Part shown: one piece after another, positions 51,867-60,229 of the stretch
Layout of the letters: the number at the start of each line of letters is the position of its first letter
Numbering within the stretch: position 1 is the first letter of the stretch
From: Bradyrhizobium liaoningense
GTDB lineage: Bacteria > Pseudomonadota > Alphaproteobacteria > Rhizobiales > Xanthobacteraceae
DNA length: 64,000 nt
Assembly (NCBI RefSeq): GCF_018130785.1
Contig: NZ_JAFCJT010000017.1
Location: forward strand, 96,453-160,452
Direction of reading: 5' to 3'
Translations under genes and position numbers: made by a program
The notes under the pieces: generated by a model
What the model was told of the DNA's origin: nothing
Seen by the model: the letters and a program-made list of their open reading frames with translations, nothing else
Databases searched by the model: none

Positions 51867-52568
51867 GTGAAGCTCGAGATCCTGCACGAACTCAATGCCG
51901 AGCGCGCCGCGCGCCGGGCGGCGATTCTGGTGACCGACACCGAGAACGGCGAGCAGCGTCTGGTCAAGGCTGCCGATTTCGCAAAAGATCCGCTGCGCGC
52001 CGAGCTGGACAAGCAGCTTCGCATGGGCAAGAGCGCCAATGTCGAAGCCGGCGGCAAGAAGCTGTTCCTCAACGTCTACGCGCCGACCGCAAAGCTCGTC
52101 ATCGTCGGCGCGGTCCATATCAGCCAGGCCTTGGCGCCGCTGGCGCGCTCGCTCGGTTACGACGTCACCGTCGTCGATCCCCGCACGGCCTTTGCGAGCC
52201 CCGAGCGCTTCCCCGACATTCCCTTGGTCGCCGAATGGCCCGACACCGCGTTGCCGCCGCTCAATGTCGATGCCTACACGGCTTTCGTCGCGGTGACGCA
52301 CGATCCGAAGATCGACGATCCCGCGCTGCTGCACGCCTTCGAGCGCAACTGCTTCTATATCGGTGCGCTCGGTTCGCGAAAGACGCATGCCAAGCGCGGC
52401 GACCGGCTGCGCGCGCAGGGCGCCAGGGATACTGACATCGCGCGCATCCACGCGCCCATTGGCCTTGCGATCGGCGCGGTCTCGCCGTCCGAGATCGCGG
52501 TGTCGATCATGGCCGAGATCACGGCGGTGCTGCGCCTGCCTCCCAAAGAAAAAGAAGAAGCGGCATGA
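51867..52568 (+). CDS. XdhC Rossmann-domain protein
   Basis: 233 residues. Rossmann motif KLVIVGAVHISQALAPLARSLGYDVTVVDPR and the family stretch YIGALGSRKTHAKRGDRLRAQG, IHAPIGLAIGAVSPSEIAVSIMAEI. It is the C-terminal half of XdhC-type maturation proteins. Start is GTG at 51867. Its stop overlaps the next ATG (ATGA). Confidence 0.87.
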   Translation: MKLEILHELNAERAARRAAILVTDTENGEQRLVKAADFAKDPLRAELDKQLRMGKSANVEAGGKKLFLNVYAPTAKLVIVGAVHISQALAPLARSLGYDVTVVDPRTAFASPERFPDIPLVAEWPDTALPPLNVDAYTAFVAVTHDPKIDDPALLHAFERNCFYIGALGSRKTHAKRGDRLRAQGARDTDIARIHAPIGLAIGAVSPSEIAVSIMAEITAVLRLPPKEKEEAA

Positions 52569-54169
52569 AATTCGGACCGGCGAGCCCCAAGGATGCGATC
52601 GGCGGGGTGACCGTCCACACCCTGCGCCAGGGTCCGCTGGTGCTGAAGAAAGGCACGACGATCGGCCCGGCCGAAGTCGAGGCGTTGACGCGCGCCGGCA
52701 TCAAGGACGTCGTGGTGGTGCGCATGGAGGAGGACGACGTCTCCGAGGATGTCGCCGCCGCCAGTATCGCGCTGGCCGTCGGCGGCGAGGGCATTCATGT
52801 CGAGCGCGCCTTCACCGGCCGCGCCAATCTGTTCGCCGCACGCCCGGGCGTGCTGGTGATCGACCGCGCAGCGGTCGACCGCATCAACAACATCGACGAG
52901 GCCATCACCTTCGCGACGCTCTCCGCCTACAAGCCGGTGGTCGAGGGCGAGATGGTCGGCACCGTCAAGATCATCCCGTTCGGCGTCGAAGGCAATTTGC
53001 GCGATGCCGCGGTGAAGGCGGCAGGCCGCGACGTGCTGAAGATCGCGCCCTACGTCATCAAGCGCGTCGGCGTCGTCTCGACGCTGCTGCCGGGCCTCTC
53101 GTCGAAGGTGATCGACAAGACGCTGCGCGTCACCGCCGAGCGGCTCGCGCCGGCCGGCGCCAGCATCATTGCCGAGCGGCGGGTGCAGCACGAGGAGCGG
53201 GCGCTGTCGGCCGCGATCAAGGAATTGCTCGGCCTCGGCGCCGAGCTTGTCATCGTGTTCGGGGCCTCCGCGATCGCCGACCGCCGCGACGTCATTCCGG
53301 CGGCCGTCACCGGGATCGGCGGCGAGATCGAGCATTTCGGCATGCCGGTCGATCCCGGCAATTTGCTGCTGATCGCGCGGGCCGGCGGGGTGCCGGTGCT
53401 GGGCGCGCCCGGCTGCGCGCGATCGCCGGTCGAGAACGGTTTTGACTGGGTGCTGATGCGGCTGCTCGCCGGCATCAAGGTGACGCGCGCGGAGCTGATG
53501 GGCATGGGCGTCGGCGGCCTCCTGATGGAGATCGTCACGCGGCCGCAGCCACGCGCACAGCCCGAGACCGAGGGCAACAGCCAGGTCGCGGCCATCGTGC
53601 TCGCGGCGGGCCGCTCGACACGGATGGGCGGACCGAACAAGCTGCTCGCCGAGCTCGACGGCAAGAAGCTGGTGCGGATCGCGACCGAGCAGGCGCTGGC
53701 CTCGAAGGCCTCCGAGGTGATCGTCGTCACCGGCCACCAGACCGAGCTGGTCGAGCAGGCGCTGCAAGGCTTGAAGGTGAAATTCGTCCGTAACCCGGAT
53801 TTCGCCGGCGGCATCGCGAGCTCGGTCAAGGCCGGCATCGCGGCCGTACCTGAGGCTTGCGACGGCGCCGTGGTCTGTTTGGGCGACATGCCGCTGATCG
53901 ATGCCGGCCTGATCGACCGTCTCATCGACGGCTTTGCGCCGGACCGCGGCAACCTCATCGTGGTGCCCGTCAGCGACGGGCGCCGCGGCAATCCCGTGCT
54001 GTGGTCGCGCCGCTTCTTCAAGGAGCTGATGACGCTCGACGGCGACGTCGGCGCACGGCACCTGATCGCCAAACATACGGAAGCCGTTGCGGAAGTCCCC
54101 GTGGATGGCGAGAGCGCCTTCCTCGACATCGACACGCCGCAGGCGCTGGAAGCAGCAAGACGCGGATGA
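52565..54169 (+). CDS. Molybdopterin-binding / MobA-like nucleotidyltransferase fusion
   Basis: 534 residues. Residues about 1-340 contain a molybdopterin-binding region (MoaB/MoeA-like; VIVFGASAIADRRDVIPAAV, GAPGCARSPVENGFDWVLMRLLAG). Residues about 345-530 form a MobA/MocA-type nucleotidyltransferase (AIVLAAGRSTRMGGPNKLLAEL, VVCLGDMPLIDAGLI). MocA-type proteins add CMP to molybdopterin, as used by xanthine-oxidase-family enzymes, fitting the cox context. Confidence 0.88.
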   Translation: MKFGPASPKDAIGGVTVHTLRQGPLVLKKGTTIGPAEVEALTRAGIKDVVVVRMEEDDVSEDVAAASIALAVGGEGIHVERAFTGRANLFAARPGVLVIDRAAVDRINNIDEAITFATLSAYKPVVEGEMVGTVKIIPFGVEGNLRDAAVKAAGRDVLKIAPYVIKRVGVVSTLLPGLSSKVIDKTLRVTAERLAPAGASIIAERRVQHEERALSAAIKELLGLGAELVIVFGASAIADRRDVIPAAVTGIGGEIEHFGMPVDPGNLLLIARAGGVPVLGAPGCARSPVENGFDWVLMRLLAGIKVTRAELMGMGVGGLLMEIVTRPQPRAQPETEGNSQVAAIVLAAGRSTRMGGPNKLLAELDGKKLVRIATEQALASKASEVIVVTGHQTELVEQALQGLKVKFVRNPDFAGGIASSVKAGIAAVPEACDGAVVCLGDMPLIDAGLIDRLIDGFAPDRGNLIVVPVSDGRRGNPVLWSRRFFKELMTLDGDVGARHLIAKHTEAVAEVPVDGESAFLDIDTPQALEAARRG

Positions 54170-54183
54170 CGCTGCCGGAGGGT

Positions 54184-54261
54184 TGGCAAGGGCGCGCAGC
54201 GCCGTGCCCACTATCTTTCTATCGCGATCTGCAATTCGTGGGCACGCTTCGCTTTGCCCAC
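54184..54261. repeat. Intergenic palindromic repeat, family D
   Basis: TGGCAAGGGCGCGCAGCGCC and GTGCCCAC form the left arm; GTGGGCACGCTTCGCTTTGCCCA the right arm. The arms are similar but not perfectly complementary, with small internal hairpins. It lies after the cox cluster. Confidence 0.65.
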
Positions 54262-54365
54262 TCTACCGCACCTTCCAATAGTCCGATTTCAACCCTCCGT
54301 TCACCATCTGGAAACGACCACCGATTAGAGTCCGCTCCACCTGCCTTGGGGGGAGGGGTTTTTCC

Positions 54366-54755
54366 ATGGCTTCGAACGTCGTCGCGCGCCGTTGCGCGAT
54401 GTTTTTCTTTGCGCTGTCGGTTTGTGTTGCCGGCGCCCGCTATATCACTGAAGCCCATGCCGCCGGCGCGTTTGCGGTCGGCAAGTGCGGCGCCTATGGC
54501 CAGGCTTTTGATTACGGCGCGGAGCACGAGGCCCGCGCCGCAGCGCAGAAGCAGTGCAAGGGCGATTGCACGACGGTGACGATGAAGCGCGCCTGCGCTG
54601 CGATGTCGGTCGATCTGTCGAACCCTTGCGGCGCCTATGGCTATGCCGTCAAGCCGAAGATCGCCGCCTCGCTCAATGCCGCCACGCGCGAGTGCTACAA
54701 GTACGGCGGCAAGGAATGCGTGATCCGCGCCTGGGCCTGCGACGCCAAGGGCTGA
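54366..54755 (+). CDS. Exported DUF4189-family protein
   Basis: 129 residues. Signal peptide (hydrophobic 11-25, ending AHA), then a Cys-rich domain with two AYG-type repeats: AVGKCGAYGQAFDYGAEHEA and NPCGAYGYAVKPKIAASLNA, and eight cysteines that could form disulfides. This matches DUF4189 proteins, which are secreted and of unknown function. Confidence 0.8.
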   Translation: MASNVVARRCAMFFFALSVCVAGARYITEAHAAGAFAVGKCGAYGQAFDYGAEHEARAAAQKQCKGDCTTVTMKRACAAMSVDLSNPCGAYGYAVKPKIAASLNAATRECYKYGGKECVIRAWACDAKG

Positions 54756-54780
54756 ATTTTCGGGCGTTGTTTCCTCTTGC

Positions 54781-54901
54781 TGTCATTCCGGGGCGATGCG
54801 TAGCATCGAGCCCGGAATCCATAACCACCATCGGGAGTATGAAATCTCGATGCGCAATTGCGCATCGGGGCTCGCGCCAAGTGGCGCGCCCCGGAATGAC
54901 A
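54781..54901. repeat. Intergenic palindromic repeat, family B (copy 2)
   Basis: TGTCATTCCGGGGCG ... CGCGCCCCGGAATGACA with an extra inner hairpin (TCTCGATGCGCAATTGCGCATCG). Most of the arms and the centre CCCGGAATCCATAACCACCA are shared with 50207-50307. Confidence 0.9.
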
Positions 54902-54914
54902 GTTGGGGAGTTGC

Positions 54915-55325
54915 ATGCAGTTCGACACCAAGATCGCCGTCGTGATCCGTACTGACCTTCAGGCCTGGCAGAAGCTCAACGTCGCGTCCTTTCTCACCAG
55001 CGGCATTGCCGCGGCCTTTCCCGAATGCATCGGCGAAGCCTATGAAGACGCCTCGGGCACGACATATCACGCGCTGATCGGCCAGCCGATCCTGATCTAC
55101 GGCGCCGATGGTCCGGCGCTGTCACGCGCGCTCGATCGTGCGCTGACGCGCAACGTGAAGCCGGCGGTCTATACCGAGGACATGTTCAAGACCACGCACG
55201 ATGCCGCCAATCGCGAAGCGGTGAGGGTGGTCGCGCGCAACGATCTCAATCTGGTGGGCATCGCGATGCGCGCCGAGCGCAAGGTGATCGACAAGATCGT
55301 CGACGGCCTCAAGTTCCATGGCTGA
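54915..55325 (+). CDS. DUF2000-family protein
   Basis: 136 residues matching DUF2000: KIAVVIRTDLQAWQKLNVAS, TYHALIGQPILIYGADG and NLVGIAMRAERKVIDKIVDG. These are small cytosolic proteins related to peptidyl-tRNA hydrolase-like folds, function unknown. GGGGAG stands 5 bases before the ATG at 54915; the repeat copy B2 ends just upstream. Confidence 0.82.
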   Translation: MQFDTKIAVVIRTDLQAWQKLNVASFLTSGIAAAFPECIGEAYEDASGTTYHALIGQPILIYGADGPALSRALDRALTRNVKPAVYTEDMFKTTHDAANREAVRVVARNDLNLVGIAMRAERKVIDKIVDGLKFHG

Positions 55326-55382
55326 GGTGCGCCCGTCATCGTCGCGTCGTGATGGTTCCCGCCATCGATAGATTTGCATTCC

Positions 55383-55396
55383 TTGACGCCGATCAA
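55383..55396. promoter_or_regulatory. FNR/FixK-type binding box
   Basis: TTGACGCCGATCAA has the TTGA-N6-TCAA dyad of FNR/FixK2 sites. It is centred about 62 bases before the adhP start, compatible with a class II promoter starting near 55431 and a 20-base leader. Confidence 0.6.
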
Positions 55397-55451
55397 GGGA
55401 GCGCCGCCCGGCGTCGTTAGTCTGCTCTGCGTATTGCAATGGAGCAGACAC

Positions 55452-56477
55452 ATGCCGACAATGAAAGCCGCCGTCGTCAGACAATTCGGCAAGCCGCTGG
55501 TGATCGAGGACGTGCCGGTGCCGCAGCCCGGTTCCGGCGAGGTCCTGGTCAAGGTGAAAGCCTGCGGTGTCTGCCACACCGATCTGCACGCAGCTTCCGG
55601 CGATTGGCCGGTGAAGCCGGTTCCGCCCTTCATTCCCGGTCACGAGGCTGCCGGCATCGTCGCCGCGCTCGGGCCCGGCGTGAAGAACCTGAAGGTGGGC
55701 GATGCCGTCGGCGTCGCCTGGCTGCACGATGCGTGCATGGCTTGCGAATATTGCGAGACCGGCTGGGAGACGCTGTGCGAGCACCAGCACAACACCGGCT
55801 ACAGCGTGAACGGCGGCTTTGCCGAATATGTCGTCGCCTCGGCCGCCTTCGCGGCAAAACTGCCGGCGACGATCGATTTCGCCGCCATTGCGCCGATCCT
55901 GTGTGCGGGCGTCACCACCTACAAGGGATTGAAGGAGACCGACGCGCGGCCCGGCGAGTGGGTCGCGATCTCAGGCGTCGGCGGCCTCGGCCATGTCGCG
56001 ATCCAGTACGCCAAGGCGATGGGGTTCAAGGTCGCGGCGATCGATATCGCTGAGGACAAGCTTGCGCTCGCAAGCGAGACCGGTGCCGATCTCGCGGTCA
56101 ATGCGCTCGCGGCCGATGCGGTGGAGAAGGTCTTGGCGGCGACCGGAGGCGGGGCGCATGGCGTGCTGGTGACGGCGGTGTCGACCGCCGCGTTCGCGCA
56201 GGCCCTGAAGATGGTGCGCCGGAAGGGCACCGTCAGTCTCGTCGGCCTGCCGCCGGGTGAATTCCCGACGCCGATCTTCGATGTCGTGCTCAAGCGCATC
56301 ACCGTGCGTGGCTCCATCGTCGGCACACGACGCGATCTCGCTGAAGCCATCGCCTTCGCCGCGGACGGCAAGGTGAAGGCCGAAGTCGCCAAGGTGCCGC
56401 TCGCGCAAATCAACGACGTCTTCGACCGGATGAAGGCCGGCAAGATCGACGGCCGCATGGTGCTGGACTTTGGCTAG
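55452..56477 (+). CDS. adhP: Zinc-dependent alcohol dehydrogenase (AdhP type)
   Basis: 341 residues of the medium-chain dehydrogenase family. Catalytic zinc site KACGVCHTDLHAASGDW and GHEAAGIV; structural zinc site CMACEYCETGWETLC; NAD-binding GVGGLGHVAIQYAKAMG. These fit propanol-preferring AdhP. GGAGCAG precedes the ATG at 55452. An FNR/FixK-like box upstream suggests induction under low oxygen. Confidence 0.92.
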   Translation: MPTMKAAVVRQFGKPLVIEDVPVPQPGSGEVLVKVKACGVCHTDLHAASGDWPVKPVPPFIPGHEAAGIVAALGPGVKNLKVGDAVGVAWLHDACMACEYCETGWETLCEHQHNTGYSVNGGFAEYVVASAAFAAKLPATIDFAAIAPILCAGVTTYKGLKETDARPGEWVAISGVGGLGHVAIQYAKAMGFKVAAIDIAEDKLALASETGADLAVNALAADAVEKVLAATGGGAHGVLVTAVSTAAFAQALKMVRRKGTVSLVGLPPGEFPTPIFDVVLKRITVRGSIVGTRRDLAEAIAFAADGKVKAEVAKVPLAQINDVFDRMKAGKIDGRMVLDFG

Positions 56478-56481
56478 CGCT

Positions 56482-56895
56482 TCACGCCGGCGGCATGCCC
56501 GCGAATTTCGGCAGGTCGGGATCGAGACGATCCCAGTCATGCCCGCGCGCGGCGTAAGTCACCACCTGCGGCTTGTAGCGGGCGGGCTCGTCGAGGCTTG
56601 CTGCGCGGATGGTGAAGATGTCGGGCATCGCTGCGAAGGTCATGTAAACCGGCAAACCGCACTGCGTGCAGAAACCGCGCGTCTTCACATTGCCGCTGTC
56701 GCCGACCATGTCCCAGTGTTTTGCTTCGCCAGTCACCGTGACGCCGGCGCGCGCGAAGGTCATGTACGAGCCGTGGCCGCTGCCGCTTTCACGCTGACAG
56801 TCCCGGCACTGGCAGTGATTGCTGAACAGGGGCTCATCGGCAATCGAATAGCGGATCGCGCCGCAGGCGCAGCCGCCGGTAAAGGGCCTGGTCAT
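56482..56895 (-). CDS. GFA-family (glutathione-dependent formaldehyde-activating-like) protein
   Basis: 137 residues with zinc-binding cysteines: GGCACGAIRYSI at the start, NHCQCRDCQRESG in the middle and GFCTQCGLPVY later. This matches the GFA/CENP-V fold. Many such proteins are general zinc-containing proteins rather than formaldehyde enzymes. It is 12 bases after the AHSA1-domain gene, likely one operon. Confidence 0.88.
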   Translation of the reverse strand: MTRPFTGGCACGAIRYSIADEPLFSNHCQCRDCQRESGSGHGSYMTFARAGVTVTGEAKHWDMVGDSGNVKTRGFCTQCGLPVYMTFAAMPDIFTIRAASLDEPARYKPQVVTYAARGHDWDRLDPDLPKFAGMPPA

Positions 56896-56907
56896 CGCGA
56901 TATCTCC

Positions 56908-57369
56908 TCACTCTTCGCCACTGATTTCGTCGAGCTGTCTGACGACCTTCTTCCAGCCGCCGCTCATGACCGTGTAGGCCGACTCGTTCCTTGGCAGGAC
57001 GAAGCCCGCATGAACGAGGCGGATCCGCGTGCCGGCTTCGACCGCGGTGAGTGACCACGTCACGACGGTGTCGAGCGGCGCGCCGTAACCGGTGTTGCGC
57101 TCATCGCCGCCCTTCCAGGCGTAGACGAGGCGCCGGTTAGCCACGACCTCCAGAACCCGGCAATGGATCACGCCGTCCCAGTTGCCGCCCGGGGTAGTCT
57201 GGAACGTGAAGGCCCTGCCTTCGACGGCTTCGAAGCCAGTCGGCTGCATCAGCCAGCGCGCGATCAGTTGCGCGCTGGTCAGCGCCTTCCAGATCGTCTC
57301 GGGCGCGTGAGGGAAGACCTCGTCGATGACGATGTCTTTTGTCTCGGCTTTCAACTCGGCTGCACTCAC
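56908..57369 (-). CDS. SRPBCC/AHSA1-domain protein
   Basis: 153 residues. VFPHAPETIWKALTSAQLIARWLMQP and VVTWSLTAVEAGTRIRLVHAG are hallmarks of AHSA1-type START-like proteins. It begins at GTG overlapping the ArsR stop (GTGA). ArsR-AHSA1 gene pairs are common; the AHSA1 partner probably binds a small hydrophobic molecule. Confidence 0.9.
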   Translation of the reverse strand: MSAAELKAETKDIVIDEVFPHAPETIWKALTSAQLIARWLMQPTGFEAVEGRAFTFQTTPGGNWDGVIHCRVLEVVANRRLVYAWKGGDERNTGYGAPLDTVVTWSLTAVEAGTRIRLVHAGFVLPRNESAYTVMSGGWKKVVRQLDEISGEE

Positions 57370-57701
57370 GGATCGATCTCCTTCAAGAGGTCACGCAGGT
57401 TCTGGAAGCGCTCCCGCCAGAACACGCCGTAATGGTCCATCCAGGTGACCAGCGGCTCGAGGCCTTCAGGCGCGGCGCGGTAGTAGACGTTGCGGCCCTC
57501 GGCGCGCTCGGCGACGAGGCCGGCCTGCTTGAGGGATTTGAGGTGCTGCGAGATCGCGCCCTGGGTGACGCCACTGCCGCGGGTCAGCTCGGCGACGCTG
57601 ATCTCCTTGCTCTCGAACACGCGCTCGAACACGGCGCGGCGGGTCGGATCGGCGAGGGCGCGCATCACGGTAGTGACGGGGTTTTGGGCGGCTTCGATCA
57701 T
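57366..57701 (-). CDS. ArsR-family transcriptional regulator
   Basis: 111 residues. Winged helix MRALADPTRRAVFERVFESKEISVAELTRGSGVTQGAISQHLKSLKQAGLV is a clear ArsR domain. No cysteine-rich metal site is seen, so it is probably not a metal sensor; paired with AHSA1 instead. No ribosome site precedes its ATG; the promoter arrangement suggests a leaderless mRNA. Confidence 0.92.
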   Translation of the reverse strand: MIEAAQNPVTTVMRALADPTRRAVFERVFESKEISVAELTRGSGVTQGAISQHLKSLKQAGLVAERAEGRNVYYRAAPEGLEPLVTWMDHYGVFWRERFQNLRDLLKEIDP

Positions 57702-57708
57702 GGTAGAT

Positions 57709-57744
57709 CAATTAGTAAATACTAATGCATTAGTCAAGGCTAAT
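57709..57744 (-). promoter_or_regulatory. arsR promoter with palindromic operators
   Basis: On the minus strand TTGACT (57737-57732) and TAATTG (57714-57709) are 17 bases apart; the start would fall at about 57702, next to the arsR ATG at 57701. Two dyads overlap it: ATTAGTA-AA-TACTAAT (57711-57726) and ATTAG-N6-CTAAT (57729-57744), the usual shape of ArsR operators. Confidence 0.6.
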
Positions 57745-57778
57745 TTATTTTGGTCTGTCGGGTCGTTCACGCTTTCAT

Positions 57779-57807
57779 TTGACTATGACTGACCAGTCAG
57801 TCATAAT
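57779..57807 (+). promoter_or_regulatory. tetR-exporter promoter with operator in its spacer
   Basis: TTGACT (57779-57784) and CATAAT (57802-57807) are 17 bases apart. The perfect dyad ATGACTGA-CCAG-TCAGTCAT (57785-57804) fills the spacer and reaches into the -10, as TetR operators do. The start would fall at about 57814, the A of the tetR ATG, implying a leaderless mRNA; no ribosome site precedes that ATG. Confidence 0.65.
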
Positions 57808-57813
57808 TGCCCC

Positions 57814-58515
57814 ATGACGAAGAAGCCAATCAACATTTCTGCGCCGCCGGACATCCGCTCGACTGCAAAAGGCCGTGCGCTCGCAGGAGGCGGAGACCCC
57901 GTCGCTGCCGCTTCGAACCGCGCGGCGCGCGCGGCGGAGCGCCGCGCGGCGATCGTGGAGGCGGCGCTGGAGGAATTCATCGCGCGCGGCTTCGCAGCGA
58001 CGCGGCTCGACGACATCGCCAAGCGCGCGGGCGTCGCCAAGGGCACGATCTACCTGCACTTCAAGGACAAGGAATCGATGTTCGAGGAGCTGGTCCGCAT
58101 CGTGATCGTGCCGGTAGTGGAGAAGCTCACGGCGCTGCCGCCGCCGACCGGCTCGGTGCGCGATCTGGTCGAGGCCTTTGCCAGCAACTTCCTCAAGGAG
58201 GTCGCGAACACGAGGCGCGGCGATCTCGTGCGCCTGATCGTAGCGGAGGGGCCGCGCTTCCCCGCCGTGGCTGACTTCTACTATCGCGAGGTCGTCTCGC
58301 GCGGGATCGCCGGCATGCGCGCGCTGATCGAGCTCGGCATCGCCCGCGGCGAAATCCACCAGAAGAACCTCGCGCGCTTTCCCCAGATCCTGGTTGCGCC
58401 CGCGATGATCGCGGTGATCTGGCAGAGCCTGTTTGCGCGGCACGCGCCGCTGGATGCGCAGGAGATGCTGCGCGTTCATCTCGATTTGATTTTTGGTGAA
58501 CGGAGGACGACATGA
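57814..58515 (+). CDS. TetR/AcrR-family regulator of the adjacent exporter
   Basis: 233 residues. Helix-turn-helix RRAAIVEAALEEFIARGFAATRLDDIAKRAGVAKGTIYLHFKDKESMF at about 45-92, preceded by a 40-residue basic tail; the C-terminal ligand domain is helical. Its stop overlaps the adaptor start (ATGA), and a palindrome sits in its own promoter, so it very probably represses this exporter operon. Confidence 0.92.
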   Translation: MTKKPINISAPPDIRSTAKGRALAGGGDPVAAASNRAARAAERRAAIVEAALEEFIARGFAATRLDDIAKRAGVAKGTIYLHFKDKESMFEELVRIVIVPVVEKLTALPPPTGSVRDLVEAFASNFLKEVANTRRGDLVRLIVAEGPRFPAVADFYYREVVSRGIAGMRALIELGIARGEIHQKNLARFPQILVAPAMIAVIWQSLFARHAPLDAQEMLRVHLDLIFGERRTT

Positions 58516-59300
58516 GGTCGTCGCAAGCAATTTCTGTATTTGCATTGATCGCTGTACTCGCAACTGGCCTTGCCGGCTGCAACGAGAAGCGCGATCCCGG
58601 CTTCCAGGGCTGGGTCGAGGCCGACATGATCTTCGTCAGCCCCGACGAAGCGGGCAGGGTGACGAAGCTCAACGTCCGTGAAGGCGACGAGGTGAAGGTC
58701 GGCGATGCCCTCTATTCCGTCGACGACGATCTCCAGCTCGCCGATCTCAACCAGAACAAGGCGACGCTGGCGAACGCGCAGCAGACCTATGATCGCGCGG
58801 CCTCGCTGAACAAGACCGGCTCGGGCACGCAGGCCAATCTCGACTCCGCTGTGTCGGCCTTGCGCGTTGCCGAGGCGCGGTTGGCGACGTCGGAGACGCG
58901 GATGGCGCGGCGCAAGGGCTTTGCGCCGGTTGCCGGCACCATCCAGCAGATCTACTTCCGCGAGGGCGAGATGGTGGCGGCGCAGCGGCCGGTGCTCTCG
59001 ATCATGCCGCCCGGCAACATGAAGCTGCGCTTCTTCGTGCCCGAGACCGAGCTGCCGAAGCTCGCGATCGGCGACACGGTGCGGGTCGCCTGCGACAATT
59101 GCGCTGCCGATCTCACCGCAAAGATCTATTTCATCGCGACCTCGGCCGAATACACCCCGCCTGTCATCTACAGTCTCGATGAGCGCAACAAGCTCGTCTA
59201 TTTGATCCAGGCGCGGCCATCGCGGCCCGACGCTTTGCGGGTCGGGCAGCCGATCGACGTCTATCTCAATCCAAAAACACCGGTGGCAGACAAGCGATGA
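58512..59300 (+). CDS. HlyD-family periplasmic adaptor (membrane fusion) protein
   Basis: 262 residues. N-terminal signal/anchor with a lipobox-like LAGC (lipoprotein possible), then the barrel-sandwich motif DEAGRVTKLNVREGDEVKVGDALYSVDDDLQLADLNQ, a short coiled coil (QTYDRAASLNKTG...) and APVAGTIQQIYFREGEMV. It links the inner-membrane ABC exporter to the outer membrane, as in YhiI/YbhG systems. Confidence 0.9.
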   Translation: MRSSQAISVFALIAVLATGLAGCNEKRDPGFQGWVEADMIFVSPDEAGRVTKLNVREGDEVKVGDALYSVDDDLQLADLNQNKATLANAQQTYDRAASLNKTGSGTQANLDSAVSALRVAEARLATSETRMARRKGFAPVAGTIQQIYFREGEMVAAQRPVLSIMPPGNMKLRFFVPETELPKLAIGDTVRVACDNCAADLTAKIYFIATSAEYTPPVIYSLDERNKLVYLIQARPSRPDALRVGQPIDVYLNPKTPVADKR

Positions 59301-60229
59301 ACGGCGGCAACGGCATCGCGATCGACGTCAAGGGCCTGACGAAATCGTTCGGCGGCCGCGAGGTCGTGCACGATCTGTCGATGCAGGTGAAACGCGGCTC
59401 GATCTACGGCTTCCTCGGGCCCAACGGCTCGGGCAAGACCACCACCATCCGCATCCTCTGCGGCCTGCTCACACCCGACAGCGGCGAGGGCACCTGCCTC
59501 GGCTTCGACATCCGGCGCGATGCCGAAAAGATCAAGCGCCAGGTCGGCTACATGACCCAGCGCTTCAGCCTCTACCAGGATCTGTCGGTGCGCGAGAACC
59601 TCGAATTCGTCGCGCGGCTCTATGGCTTGGCCGACGCGCGCGGGGCCGCGCGCGACATGATCAAGCGGCTCGGCCTGTCGGGACGCGAGGAGCAGCTTGC
59701 GGGCGAGCTCTCCGGTGGCTGGAAGCAGCGCCTTGCGTTGGGGGCCTGCACGCTGCCCAGTCCAAAACTGCTGCTGCTGGACGAGCCCACCGCGGGCGTC
59801 GACCCGAAGGCGCGGCGCGATTTCTGGAACGAGATCCACGCGCTCGCGGCTGATGGTCTCACTGTGCTTGTGTCCACCCACTACATGGACGAAGCCGAGC
59901 GCTGTCACGAGATCGCCTACATCGCCTACGGCCATTTGCTGACGCATGGCACGGTGGAGGAGGTGATCGCGGGATCCGCGCTGTCGACCTACACCGTGAC
60001 TGGCGACGACCTGAACGAGCTCACGGCCGCGCTCACCGGCAAGCCTGGCATTGACATGGTCGCGCCGTTCGGCACTTCGCTGCACGTTTCGGGGCGCGAC
60101 GTCGCCGCGCTCGAAGCCAGCATCGCGCCGTGGCGCGACAAGAGCGGCCTGCAGTGGCACAAATCGTCGCCGTCGCTGGAAGACGTGTTCATCGAGCTGA
60201 TGAGCCGCTCCAAGGATAATTTCCAATGA
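59297..60229 (+). CDS. ABC exporter ATPase (YbhF/CcmA-like)
   Basis: 310 residues. Walker A GFLGPNGSGKTTTIRILCGLL, signature LSGGWKQRLALGACTL, Walker B LLLLDEPTAGVDPKARRDF and H-loop STHYMDEAERC. The C-terminal 80 residues form a typical extension of drug-export ATPases. Start overlaps the adaptor stop (ATGA). Cytosolic, binds the permease encoded next. Confidence 0.93.
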   Translation: MNGGNGIAIDVKGLTKSFGGREVVHDLSMQVKRGSIYGFLGPNGSGKTTTIRILCGLLTPDSGEGTCLGFDIRRDAEKIKRQVGYMTQRFSLYQDLSVRENLEFVARLYGLADARGAARDMIKRLGLSGREEQLAGELSGGWKQRLALGACTLPSPKLLLLDEPTAGVDPKARRDFWNEIHALAADGLTVLVSTHYMDEAERCHEIAYIAYGHLLTHGTVEEVIAGSALSTYTVTGDDLNELTAALTGKPGIDMVAPFGTSLHVSGRDVAALEASIAPWRDKSGLQWHKSSPSLEDVFIELMSRSKDNFQ

